A stretch of DNA of 64,000 nucleotides. Origin: Paenibacillus_E sp052115445 (GTDB taxonomy: Bacteria; Bacillota; Bacilli; Paenibacillales; NBRC-103111). A model generated the notes under the pieces. The model did not search any database. It worked only from the letters and a program-made list of their open reading frames with translations, and was not told the DNA's origin. This document shows, one piece after another, positions 1 through 6,674 of this stretch. The stretch is from NCBI RefSeq assembly GCF_052115445.1, contig NZ_JBFRGR010000005.1, positions 124,001 to 188,000 on the forward strand, given 5' to 3'. The translations under genes and the position numbers were made by a program. The number at the start of each line of letters is the position of its first letter. Positions within the stretch are counted from its first letter, which is position 1.

Positions 1-2
1 AC

Positions 3-101
3 GAGATAAGCATCTATATGGCTGGGATCGTCTATCGCAAACAGCTGGGGGCTGCTCCCAAATGGGGAAGTGAATACAGTGCTTTAGCGGAAAGTCCTTG
101 A
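3..101 (+). other. possible 3' end of an unidentified coding sequence
   Basis: An open frame runs in from the window edge for 32 codons and ends with TGA at 99-101. The short peptide (it contains MAGIVYRKQLGAAPKWG) has coding-like composition but I do not recognise the family. It is followed by a decayed glycerate-kinase start, so it may itself be a broken gene. Support is weak because only the end of the frame is visible. Confidence 0.25.
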
Positions 102-162
102 TGCAAGTATGCAGCGGTCTACTCTTCCTTAGGAGGCAGACTGCTTAATTAGACTAACCAGG

Positions 163-294
163 GTGAGAATAGTCATCGTGCCGGATTCTTATAAAGGGAG
201 TTTGAGCTCTAGCCAAGTTGCGGATTACATGGAAGAGGGTGTTCTTGTGATTCTTCCAGAGGCAGAGGTGCTAATTCCTGTAATACTCAACTAG
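163..294 (+). pseudogene. glycerate kinase N-terminal remnant
   Basis: A GTG-started frame of 43 codons encodes RIVIVPDSYKGSLSSSQVAD near its start. This matches the conserved N-terminus of the GlxK/GarK glycerate kinase family, which typically opens with a stretch like IAPDSFKGSLS. The match continues to the segment around PEAEV and then breaks into ILN and a TAG stop, where intact kinases continue into a glycine-rich ADGGEG loop. Intact enzymes are around 370-380 residues, so more than 85 percent is missing. I could not find the remainder downstream. An AGGAGG at 131-136 lies too far upstream to serve this GTG. It is probably a dead relic of a rearrangement at this edge. Confidence 0.6.
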
Positions 295-590
295 TTGTGA
301 AGCAAGCTTTGCCTAGTCGGAGATGCGAAAAAGCCGATTAGTAATGTTGTTAGTGTATTAAAAAATAGGAATTAGATTTGTGCGGGTTAATAGATTCGTT
401 ATTGAAATAAGATAACGACTTGATATAAAGATGGTTGACCTATCCAATTATTAGGTACAACAAAGGTTTTTACTGAGTGGTGATTTAAAGGTGAGTAGAA
501 GTTAGGTGGTTCTTAACCTTCTTTTTGAAGAGATTTTTAGCGTTACCAGACTTTATATTAGTGTTCATCACATTCCGTCGCAAACCTAAT
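295..590. other. AT-rich intergenic stretch with no recognisable gene
   Basis: All frames are short. A few weak inverted repeats are visible, such as GTTATT/AGATAAC near 399-417 and GACCTA/TAGGT near 436-452. I see no convincing promoter, RNA or coding signal. Taken with the kinase relic just upstream, this looks like degenerating sequence. Confidence 0.4.
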
Positions 591-641
591 AAAAGCACCC
601 ATTCGGCTGCTTTTTAGTCTCAATTATAACCGTTACTCATA
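591..641. repeat. terminator-containing direct repeat, copy 1
   Basis: A stem-loop (AAAAGCACCC / GGCTGCTTTTT) is followed by a 26-base tail that begins AGTCTCAATTATAACC. The same arrangement recurs at 3077-3126, where the last 26 bases are identical. Here it lies just downstream of the alpha-galactosidase on the minus strand and would act as its terminator. The A- and T-rich flanks suit termination in both directions. Confidence 0.8.
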
Positions 642-679
642 GCGACCTTTAGCCAGTATGGNTAGAGATCGCTTTTATG

Positions 680-1969
680 TTAAAGAGAAAGCTTCAACAG
701 CATAGACGCATGTGGCTCAAGTGTAAAAGAAAGCTCATCTGGCGAACCGAGTTCCTTGCGTTGCCATAGGTCACGCACACTTCCAAATGTAGGAGTACCC
801 AGTTGGGAAGATGTTACTTGAACGGTCTGGATGTCGTCACCAGCATTAAACAGAGCGACATAACGGACGCCATCGGTCCCCTCCGTTGTCCACACAATCC
901 GCTCTTCTTCCCGGTACAATTGATGGGGATCTCGCCCGTTACGAAGGACATCCAGCACTTCTTCATTCGTGAGTAGGGACAATGTCCACTCATCATTGTC
1001 TCTTAACTCTCCTCCAAACATAAGAGGCGAGCGGAAAATCGCCCAAAGTGTCATCATTGTTTTCTGCTCGTCCTTTGTGAATCGGGTCCAGCGGTCGCTA
1101 GCCCCGCCGTCGACGGAACGAATGCCGATGTGACCGAGAGGCAGCATATCGCAATCCGGCCAACTTCCTGAGCCGACATGCGGTGCCCATTTCTCACACC
1201 GTTCGAACATGCCATAGAGCAGTCGCCAGATGTCCCAGAAATCATCGGTCATACGCCAGATGTTGGCATTTGCCTTCAACTCTTCAGCGAACTCGAGCGG
1301 TGCCGGACCTGGAGAAAGGCTCAGCACCATTGGACGTCCACACGTATCAATCGCCTTCCGTATGAGTTGAATTTCGTCTAGTTGAATGCCGTAGAGTAGC
1401 GAATCGGCGATATCATCGACTTTGACATAGTCGACACCCCACGAGGCGTACAGCTGAAATAAGGAATCATAATAGGCTTGTGCGCCTTCCTTTACCGGAT
1501 CGACACCATACATATCCGTATTCCATTTGCAAATAGCGCCATCCCATGTCTTTGCAATGGACCGTGCGCTTGCATTTGTCCCAAATAGGGGTGTATCAGC
1601 ATGAACCGCCTGACGTGGAATACCTCTCATGATATGAATACCAAACTTCAAACCCAGGCTGTGAACATAATCAGCCAATGGCTTGAAACCTTGTCCATCT
1701 GCAGCGGATGGAAAACGGTTCACTGCTGGTAGGAGGCGGGAAAACGCATCCATCTCGAGCGGAACATAAGGACGGTAAGCGGAAGAAATGGCACCAGGTT
1801 CGTACCACTGTATATCGACGACAATATACTCCCAGCCGAAAGGCTTTAGATGTTCAGCCATATATTGCGCATTCCCACGTACTTCTTCTTCCGTGACAGC
1901 AGCTCCATAACAGTCCCAGCTATTCCAGCCGAGCGGCGGCGTGGCAGCCCATTGGTGATGATTGGTCAT
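680..1969 (-). CDS. alpha-galactosidase, glycoside hydrolase family 27
   Basis: A 429-residue enzyme that should remove terminal alpha-linked galactose (or a related sugar) from oligosaccharides or galactomannan side chains. The N-terminal TPPLGWNSWDCYG is the GH27 signature of a (beta/alpha)8 barrel. YVKVDDI carries the probable nucleophile Asp, and RMTDDFWDIW the probable acid/base Asp. A beta-sandwich domain rich in alternating hydrophobics fills the last ~80 residues. There is no signal peptide, so it should act in the cytoplasm. An ATG at 2008 would add 13 residues, but I chose 1969 because the GH27 domain begins right after it and a purine-rich GGGACGAG precedes it. It follows an AraC regulator on the same strand, a typical sugar-responsive pair. 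Confidence 0.9.
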   Translation of the reverse strand: MTNHHQWAATPPLGWNSWDCYGAAVTEEEVRGNAQYMAEHLKPFGWEYIVVDIQWYEPGAISSAYRPYVPLEMDAFSRLLPAVNRFPSAADGQGFKPLADYVHSLGLKFGIHIMRGIPRQAVHADTPLFGTNASARSIAKTWDGAICKWNTDMYGVDPVKEGAQAYYDSLFQLYASWGVDYVKVDDIADSLLYGIQLDEIQLIRKAIDTCGRPMVLSLSPGPAPLEFAEELKANANIWRMTDDFWDIWRLLYGMFERCEKWAPHVGSGSWPDCDMLPLGHIGIRSVDGGASDRWTRFTKDEQKTMMTLWAIFRSPLMFGGELRDNDEWTLSLLTNEEVLDVLRNGRDPHQLYREEERIVWTTEGTDGVRYVALFNAGDDIQTVQVTSSQLGTPTFGSVRDLWQRKELGSPDELSFTLEPHASMLLKLSL

Positions 1970-2080
1970 TACATGAACTCGTCCCTTCTCATTTGAAGTA
2001 ATAGCCATATAATAAGATGAAGTTGGTATGGAAGCTAGCGTAATGTTTTGCTGTCGTATGTAAAATATTGCGGTATGTAT

Positions 2081-2965
2081 CTAGTCAAACATGATCTCAT
2101 CGATGGAAAGAAGTTCCTTTCCTTCACGAAACCTGCTTGGTGAGTAGCCGGTCCAATTGCGGAATACTTTGCTAAAATAACTGCCATTTTGGTAGCCAAC
2201 CTCCCTAGCGATCTCTTCAACTGTTAATGCGCTGTTCCGAAGTAATTTCACGGCAAGTTCGATTCGGAGTTTAGAGGTATAGGCCATTGGTGAGAAGCTA
2301 GTTACTTGATGAAAGGTACGTGCCAGATGGTACTTTGAGCTGCCAGCTGCTTCGGCAATTTGGTCGAGTCCTTCCAGCATCCTGAAGTTGATTTCAATAT
2401 AATCAGCTGCCCGTCGTACGATCTCTGGCCAATTACTTCGCTCCTGGCGCTGCGCACTGCTGCTTCGAAGAAGCTCCATCATGAAGCTATAAACAAGGGA
2501 GGATGCGTAATAACCGTCTTTTATTGCTCCAATTCGGGCTTCTGAGTAGATGGTCTCGAGCCGACGAATGGCCAAGCTCCGGGGGTCGAACTGTGGCATA
2601 GGTCCAAGTTCCTGAAGTAGTTCCTTCCACAGATGCTGCAGTTGGCTTTGCCTAAATAAAGCGAAATAGAACGTCCAATGGGAGCTGTCTTCAGGTAAGT
2701 AGTAGCGATGCCTGCCGGGTATTTCGACCAAAAAAGAAGTTCCCTCTGGCACATCGTGATGCTGGCCGTCTAGCTCGATCTTCCCGCGTCCGGAAATTGT
2801 ATATTGGAACAAATATAAGGGCCCGTCAATTCGCTTCATGCCGTCCCAATCATATTCTTGCTGTCGAATATCCTGAAATCCAACGGCAAATAACTGGTAA
2901 AGCGGAAGTACGGGGTTTTCTTGGAAGCGGTACCCGTAAACGCCGTAGTTATCCTTTATGACCAT
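2081..2965 (-). CDS. AraC-family transcriptional regulator
   Basis: A 294-residue one-component regulator. The N-terminal half looks like a cupin-type sugar-binding domain. The C-terminal ~100 residues hold the two helix-turn-helix motifs of AraC/XylS proteins, with the segments LDQIAEAAGSSKYHLARTF and VEEIAREVGYQNGSYFSKVF and the closing GYSPSRFR. A ribosome site (AAGGGG) sits about 10 bases before the ATG. The gene lies directly upstream of the alpha-galactosidase on the same strand with a 111-base gap. It most likely activates that gene in response to a galactoside, although the ligand is inferred from position only. Confidence 0.9.
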   Translation of the reverse strand: MVIKDNYGVYGYRFQENPVLPLYQLFAVGFQDIRQQEYDWDGMKRIDGPLYLFQYTISGRGKIELDGQHHDVPEGTSFLVEIPGRHRYYLPEDSSHWTFYFALFRQSQLQHLWKELLQELGPMPQFDPRSLAIRRLETIYSEARIGAIKDGYYASSLVYSFMMELLRSSSAQRQERSNWPEIVRRAADYIEINFRMLEGLDQIAEAAGSSKYHLARTFHQVTSFSPMAYTSKLRIELAVKLLRNSALTVEEIAREVGYQNGSYFSKVFRNWTGYSPSRFREGKELLSIDEIMFD

Positions 2966-3076
2966 AATCGATGGTTACCCCTTGTATGAGTAGTTGCGTG
3001 AATAGTTGAATTCGAAAACGTCTTATTAAAATGTCGTGATTTGTATCTCATTTATAAATCTCAAATAGACATTGTA

Positions 3077-3126
3077 AAAAGCACCCGTTTGGGTGCTTTT
3101 AGTCTCAATTATAACCGTTACTCATA
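3077..3126. repeat. terminator-containing direct repeat, copy 2
   Basis: A hairpin (GCACCC-GTTT-GGGTGC) flanked by an A run and a T run, followed by the 26-base tail also present at 616-641. It ends 12 bases from the stop codon of the Gre-like gene and should terminate that minus-strand gene. With copy 1 it frames the alpha-galactosidase/AraC pair exactly. Confidence 0.85.
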
Positions 3127-3137
3127 AGTCCTAGTTT

Positions 3138-3566
3138 TTAGCTAAGTGAAGTCCCTACAATCCGAACGGAATATTCTGCCTCCGGAGTTTGAAGAATGAA
3201 GGTTTCACCTGTTGATCTCGATAACAATTGATTTCCAATTGGCGAAAACAACGATATCCTATTTTGATCAGGATCTATTTCTGTTGGGAGGACCACCGTA
3301 AATAATTCATTAGATCCTTCCTCTTCGTAACAAATCGTAATGTTACTTCCTATTACCGTAACTTTGCTCAACGTTTTTATAAGATTAACATCATCAAGCT
3401 CAAGTAACTTCTCCAATATTTTTACATAGTGTTTAATACTCTTATTCACTTGGATCTTCTGCTGTGAAGGATAACTGTCAAGGTACGTCGTTACTTGCTC
3501 GTCAAGAAATACAAGCTGATCAACAAGTCGACTCCGGGTAGGGTTGGACAGATGACTACGGTTCAT
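3138..3566 (-). CDS. GreA/GreB-family C-terminal domain protein
   Basis: A 142-residue protein. Its last ~75 residues match the FKBP-like C-terminal domain of GreA/GreB/Rnk proteins, with the pattern NRISLFSPIGNQLLSRSTG close to the typical 'SP(I/L)GxALLGxxxGD' stretch. The N-terminal ~65 residues are predicted helical but are too short and too poor in acidic tip residues to be a full GreA coiled coil. It may bind RNA polymerase without cleaving stalled transcripts, which is inference. The start has a good GGGAGGAAT ribosome site. The gene is followed by the repeat-borne terminator at 3077-3100. Confidence 0.75.
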   Translation of the reverse strand: MNRSHLSNPTRSRLVDQLVFLDEQVTTYLDSYPSQQKIQVNKSIKHYVKILEKLLELDDVNLIKTLSKVTVIGSNITICYEEEGSNELFTVVLPTEIDPDQNRISLFSPIGNQLLSRSTGETFILQTPEAEYSVRIVGTSLS

Positions 3567-3659
3567 CGTAGATTCCTCCCCACATGATTAGATTCCAATA
3601 TCGATCTAATTGCCTCATATACAAAACCTCCGGGAAATTATTTTTCTCAATAACTTTTT

Positions 3660-3746
3660 TCAATACTTCTGAAAGATTAAATAAAATAGGATTACAGCAA
3701 GAAGAACGGTAGAGATGACTGAGAGCAGTTTAAAGAAGGTCTCCAT
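3660..3746 (-). CDS. 28-residue single-pass membrane peptide
   Basis: A tiny frame starting METFFKLLSVIST and ending IFQKY. About 18 consecutive residues are hydrophobic, enough for one membrane span, with a lysine on each side. A GAGGTG ribosome site lies 11 bases before the ATG, inside the 19-base gap after the Cse60-like gene, so the two are probably co-transcribed. No known family is recognised. The positional link to a sporulation peptide suggests a spore or forespore membrane role, which is inference. Confidence 0.5.
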   Translation of the reverse strand: METFFKLLSVISTVLLAVILFYLIFQKY

Positions 3747-3765
3747 TTTAGTGTGAACACCTCGT

Positions 3766-3966
3766 TTACTTGGGATTACTTTCTCCCGATTTATAAACTA
3801 CAAGGATTGCACTACGTTGAAAACCCACCCCGCTTGCAGATGACTTCAAGATGGAGCCATAGCAAACATTAACAATTTGTTCATCTTTCAATTCGGCTAA
3901 AAACTGATTAGCCCTTGTCTCCGCATAAGACGCATCCGTATCTAAAAACTCTTTTACCTGAATCAC
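3766..3966 (-). CDS. Cse60-like sporulation protein
   Basis: A 66-residue soluble peptide that opens IQVKEFLDTDASYAETRANQ and continues with NQFLAEL and a short beta-rich tail. This layout matches the small Cse60 (sporulation protein) family of Bacillus and Paenibacillus, which I recognise from the VKEF-D-D--YAE opening. The family's molecular role is unknown. A ribosome site (GGGAGGAATTC) precedes the ATG. The downstream 28-residue membrane peptide appears to be in the same transcript. Confidence 0.65.
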   Translation of the reverse strand: MIQVKEFLDTDASYAETRANQFLAELKDEQIVNVCYGSILKSSASGVGFQRSAILVVYKSGESNPK

Positions 3967-4076
3967 TTAGAATTCCTCCCTAAATTGTCGATTGACTAGC
4001 ATGTACAGCAGAATCACATAAGACCTCACCCTTTCGCAAAGTAAATACATAAGATGTGCAATACCCATAAAAGTAC

Positions 4077-4115
4077 AACAAGACATTCCGCAAAAAAAAG
4101 GCGGAACGTCTTGTT
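4077..4115. other. 15-bp-stem hairpin in a divergent intergenic region
   Basis: The arms AACAAGACATTCCGC (4077-4091) and GCGGAACGTCTTGTT (4101-4115) pair with one mismatch around a nine-base A-rich loop. It lies between two divergently read genes, so it is downstream of neither and lacks a clear U run. It could be a bidirectional terminator against read-through, or an operator. Confidence 0.7.
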
Positions 4116-4208
4116 GCTTTGACCATATCACTTTATCTAATTTGTGTCAATTTGAATAAGCGGGAGGATATGAGTCTTCCGAATTATCATGAGGGGAGGA
4201 ACTGTAAC

Positions 4209-4239
4209 TTGACTTGGAGTTAACTCCAGAGAGTAAACT
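4209..4239 (+). promoter_or_regulatory. MerR-type promoter/operator for the aldo/keto reductase-merR operon
   Basis: A -35 element TTGACT (4209-4214) and a -10 element TAAACT (4234-4239) are separated by 19 bp, the overlong spacer typical of MerR-activated promoters. The spacer holds the perfect 14-bp palindrome TGGAGTTAACTCCA (4215-4228). Transcription would begin near 4246, which rules out the GTG at 4246 as the start codon and supports ATG 4285. The regulator is encoded by the second gene of the same operon. Confidence 0.85.
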
Positions 4240-4284
4240 ATACATGTGAGAATTATGAGCTACTGGAAAGCGAGGAATCATCAA

Positions 4285-5265
4285 ATGGATTATGTGAAGC
4301 TTGGAAATACAGGTTTGGACGTATCGCGGATAAGTCTTGGTTGCATGAGCTTTGGAGTCGCAGAACGGTGGACGCATCCATGGGTGCTGAATGAAGAGAA
4401 CAGTCGTCCTATTATTAAAAAAGCACTCGAGCTTGGTATCAATTTCTTTGATACGGCGAATATTTATTCTGATGGAACAAGTGAGGAAATTGTTGGACGA
4501 GCGCTGAAGGATTATGCGAATCGTGATGAAGTTGTCCTCGCGACAAAAGTTCATTTCCGTATGCATCAAGGCCCAAATGGGGCTGGACTTTCCCGCAAGG
4601 CCATCCTGAGTGAAATCGATAAGAGCCTTAAGCGATTGGGAACCGATTATGTTGATTTGTATCAGATCCATCGCTGGGATTATCATACGCCGATCGAAGA
4701 AACGATGGAAGCTCTGCATGATGTAGTCAAAGCTGGGAAGGCAAGATACATTGGTGCTTCTGCGATGTACGCCTGGCAGTTCCTAAAAGCCCTGCATGTA
4801 TCTGAGAAAAATGGCTGGTCACGATTTGTGTCGATGCAGAATCACTTAAACCTCATTTATCGTGAAGAGGAAAGGGAGATGATGGCGCTTTGCAAGGATC
4901 AAAAAATCGGCGTAATCCCATACAGTCCACTGGCCTCTGGAAGATTAACGCGTGATTGGTCGGAAACCACCCACCGGTCTGAGACGGACCAAGCTCAGCG
5001 AATGAAATATGACGCATTTGCAAATGCGGATCGATTAATTGTAGATCGCCTTGCCGCAATAGCAGAGAAACGCGGCGTTCCTCGCGCGCAAATTGCCCTT
5101 GCCTGGTTGTTGCAGAAAGAACCTGTAACAGCGCCAATTATTGGTGTTACGAAGATGTCTCATCTGGATGATGCGGTAGATTCTCTATCGCTTACGTTAA
5201 CACCTGAAGAGATTATGTCGTTGGAAGAACAGTATGTGCCTCATCGGGTAGTTGGTGCAGTCTAA
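4285..5265 (+). CDS. aldo/keto reductase
   Basis: A 326-residue NADPH-dependent oxidoreductase of the AKR (beta/alpha)8-barrel superfamily, probably reducing aldehydes or ketones in the cytoplasm. The catalytic tetrad is visible: Asp and Tyr in FFDTANIYSDG, Lys in LATKVHF, His in YQIHRWD. The C-terminal segment around APIIGVTKMSHLDDAV matches the cofactor-phosphate binding region. I chose ATG 4285 because a GCGAGG ribosome site precedes it and the MerR promoter would start transcription downstream of the alternative GTG. The stop codon abuts the start of merR, so the two are translationally linked. The pair resembles the AdhR-type aldehyde-responsive operons of Bacillus, but the inducer here is inferred. 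Confidence 0.92.
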   Translation: MDYVKLGNTGLDVSRISLGCMSFGVAERWTHPWVLNEENSRPIIKKALELGINFFDTANIYSDGTSEEIVGRALKDYANRDEVVLATKVHFRMHQGPNGAGLSRKAILSEIDKSLKRLGTDYVDLYQIHRWDYHTPIEETMEALHDVVKAGKARYIGASAMYAWQFLKALHVSEKNGWSRFVSMQNHLNLIYREEEREMMALCKDQKIGVIPYSPLASGRLTRDWSETTHRSETDQAQRMKYDAFANADRLIVDRLAAIAEKRGVPRAQIALAWLLQKEPVTAPIIGVTKMSHLDDAVDSLSLTLTPEEIMSLEEQYVPHRVVGAV

Positions 5266-5676
5266 ATGTTGATCGCAGAAGTAAGTGAGAAATTCGAATT
5301 ATCACAGGACACACTGGGCTACTATGAACGAGTCGGACTTATTCCGCGGGTGAACCGCAAAAATAGCGGAATTAGGGACTATACGGAAGAAGATTGTAAG
5401 TGGGTTGAATTTATCAAATGTATGCGAGGCGTAGGCCTTCCAGTTGAAACTTTGATTGACTATGTGCGACTGTTTCAACAAGGTGATGAAACGTTGGAGA
5501 CTAGGAAAGAGATCCTAGTCGAGCAGCATAAAGAACTCCTAACAAGAATGGCAGATATGCAGAAAGTCCTTGAGCGGCTAGAAGGTAAAATGGATAGATA
5601 CGACCAGATGATCGGTGCCGCTCGCGAGATAACTGGAATTTCTCCTGTTAATTTCGCCGAAAGTAATGGGAAATAA
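5266..5676 (+). CDS. MerR-family transcriptional regulator (AdhR-like)
   Basis: A 136-residue regulator with the winged helix-turn-helix of MerR proteins at residues ~1-70, including LSQDTLGYYERVGLIPRVNR and IRDYTEED. A dimerising coiled coil follows at ~80-120. The lack of a large C-terminal ligand domain fits the short AdhR/YraB group, which senses reactive aldehydes through cysteine chemistry. One cysteine (in EEDCKW) lies near the DNA-binding domain, as in that group. It starts with ATG immediately after the reductase stop codon and should bind the palindrome at 4215-4228. The last ~16 codons overlap the first unit of a dispersed inverted-repeat array (5630-5650), so the C-terminal tail may be repeat-derived. 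Confidence 0.9.
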   Translation: MLIAEVSEKFELSQDTLGYYERVGLIPRVNRKNSGIRDYTEEDCKWVEFIKCMRGVGLPVETLIDYVRLFQQGDETLETRKEILVEQHKELLTRMADMQKVLERLEGKMDRYDQMIGAAREITGISPVNFAESNGK

Positions 5677-5814
5677 AGAATAACTGTGTTTTATACAGTT
5701 AATTTCAACGTTTTCTCGCGAATGCGCCCGTATCGGTCGAAATAACTGGAGGTTATCCAGTTATTAGCGATCGCGGGCCAGAAAGAGAGAGAATAGCTGT
5801 ATGTTATACAGCTA
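5630..5814. repeat. four-unit inverted-repeat array, copy A
   Basis: Four 21-bp units (8-bp arm, 5-bp gap, 8-bp arm) start at 5630, 5681, 5743 and 5794, giving spacings of 51, 62 and 51 bp. Arms are variants of TAACTGGA or TAGCTGTA facing their reverse complements. The third unit has a perfect 10-bp stem when extended (5741-5750/5756-5765) and the fourth a perfect 12-bp stem (5790-5801/5807-5818). The first unit lies within the end of merR. The rest fill the gap between convergent merR and the AIM24 gene. Confidence 0.9.
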
Positions 5815-5946
5815 TTCTCCCACAACCAGGCCACCGCCTGCCGCGGTGACCTCCCAAGCCCTTGCGCCCTCGCTAGAGGCGCAACTACAGAAGAAGCATG
5901 CAAGACGTAACCGTCTATGCATGCTTCTTCTTCCATATCCGGCTGC

Positions 5947-6624
5947 CTATCTGCCCGGCAGCAACTGCTTAATCCAACCGCCGAAGCTCTTCGGATTCCG
6001 CGTTTGAATGAGCACGACGCCTTCGCCGCGGAAGCGGCAGACGACGCCTTCACCACTGGTAAGGCTGGAAATCCAGCCTTTTGCGGCTTTTTCTATCGTA
6101 TACTGCGTATAATCCGGCCAAGCGACAAGGTGTCCGTTATCGATGAGCACTTCCTCGCCTGGTTTTAAGTTAACCGCATGAATCGCCCCGTAAGAGGAAA
6201 GGAACACAGTGCCTCTACCGCTGATCTCTACGATGAAGAAGCCTTCGCCCGACATGAAGCCGCTCATCAGATTCTGCATTTTCGTGTTCACCTGGATACC
6301 AGAGGTGCCGGCCAGGAAGCCGTCCTTCTGCACATATAGCTTATAGGAACCATCTAGCTCGACGGCCTCAATGTCGCCGATCACAGCAGGGGCGAGCAGC
6401 ACCTCACCTGATCCACGATTGGGGGTCAATTCTTGGAAGAAGAACTTCTCTCCGCTGAGCATGCGGCCGAGTCCCCTCATGATCCCGCCATCTACGGTTC
6501 CTTTGAGTTCAATATTCGGGGACATGGAGACCATCGCACCGGCTTCTGCTTTGATGTTCTCACCAGCTTCAAGCTGCACGCGCAGCATAGGAAATGCGCC
6601 TTTATATAAAATTTCGTGTTTCAT
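5947..6624 (-). CDS. AIM24/TIGR00266-family protein
   Basis: A 225-residue protein made of repeated beta-rich stretches of the tryptophan-RNA-binding-attenuator-like (TRAP-like) fold. Visible signatures are the opening FPMLRVQLEAGENIKAEAGAM, the central GFFIVEISGRGTVFLSSYG, and GEEVLIDNGHLVAW. This is the full usual length of the family. The bacterial function is not established; the name comes from a yeast mitochondrial homologue. There is no signal peptide or membrane span. A GGAGGAT ribosome site precedes the ATG. The next gene on this strand (an MFS exporter) is 50 bases upstream, so they may share a transcript. Confidence 0.85.
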   Translation of the reverse strand: MKHEILYKGAFPMLRVQLEAGENIKAEAGAMVSMSPNIELKGTVDGGIMRGLGRMLSGEKFFFQELTPNRGSGEVLLAPAVIGDIEAVELDGSYKLYVQKDGFLAGTSGIQVNTKMQNLMSGFMSGEGFFIVEISGRGTVFLSSYGAIHAVNLKPGEEVLIDNGHLVAWPDYTQYTIEKAAKGWISSLTSGEGVVCRFRGEGVVLIQTRNPKSFGGWIKQLLPGR

Positions 6625-6674
6625 CGTAATCCTCCATTTTACTTATTTTTAGATGATCAAATGCCTTTATTTCT

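Noticed and set aside
4147..4719. A 190-codon frame antisense to the aldo/keto reductase
   Set aside because: It overlaps a well-supported gene and its MerR promoter, with no motif or ribosome site.
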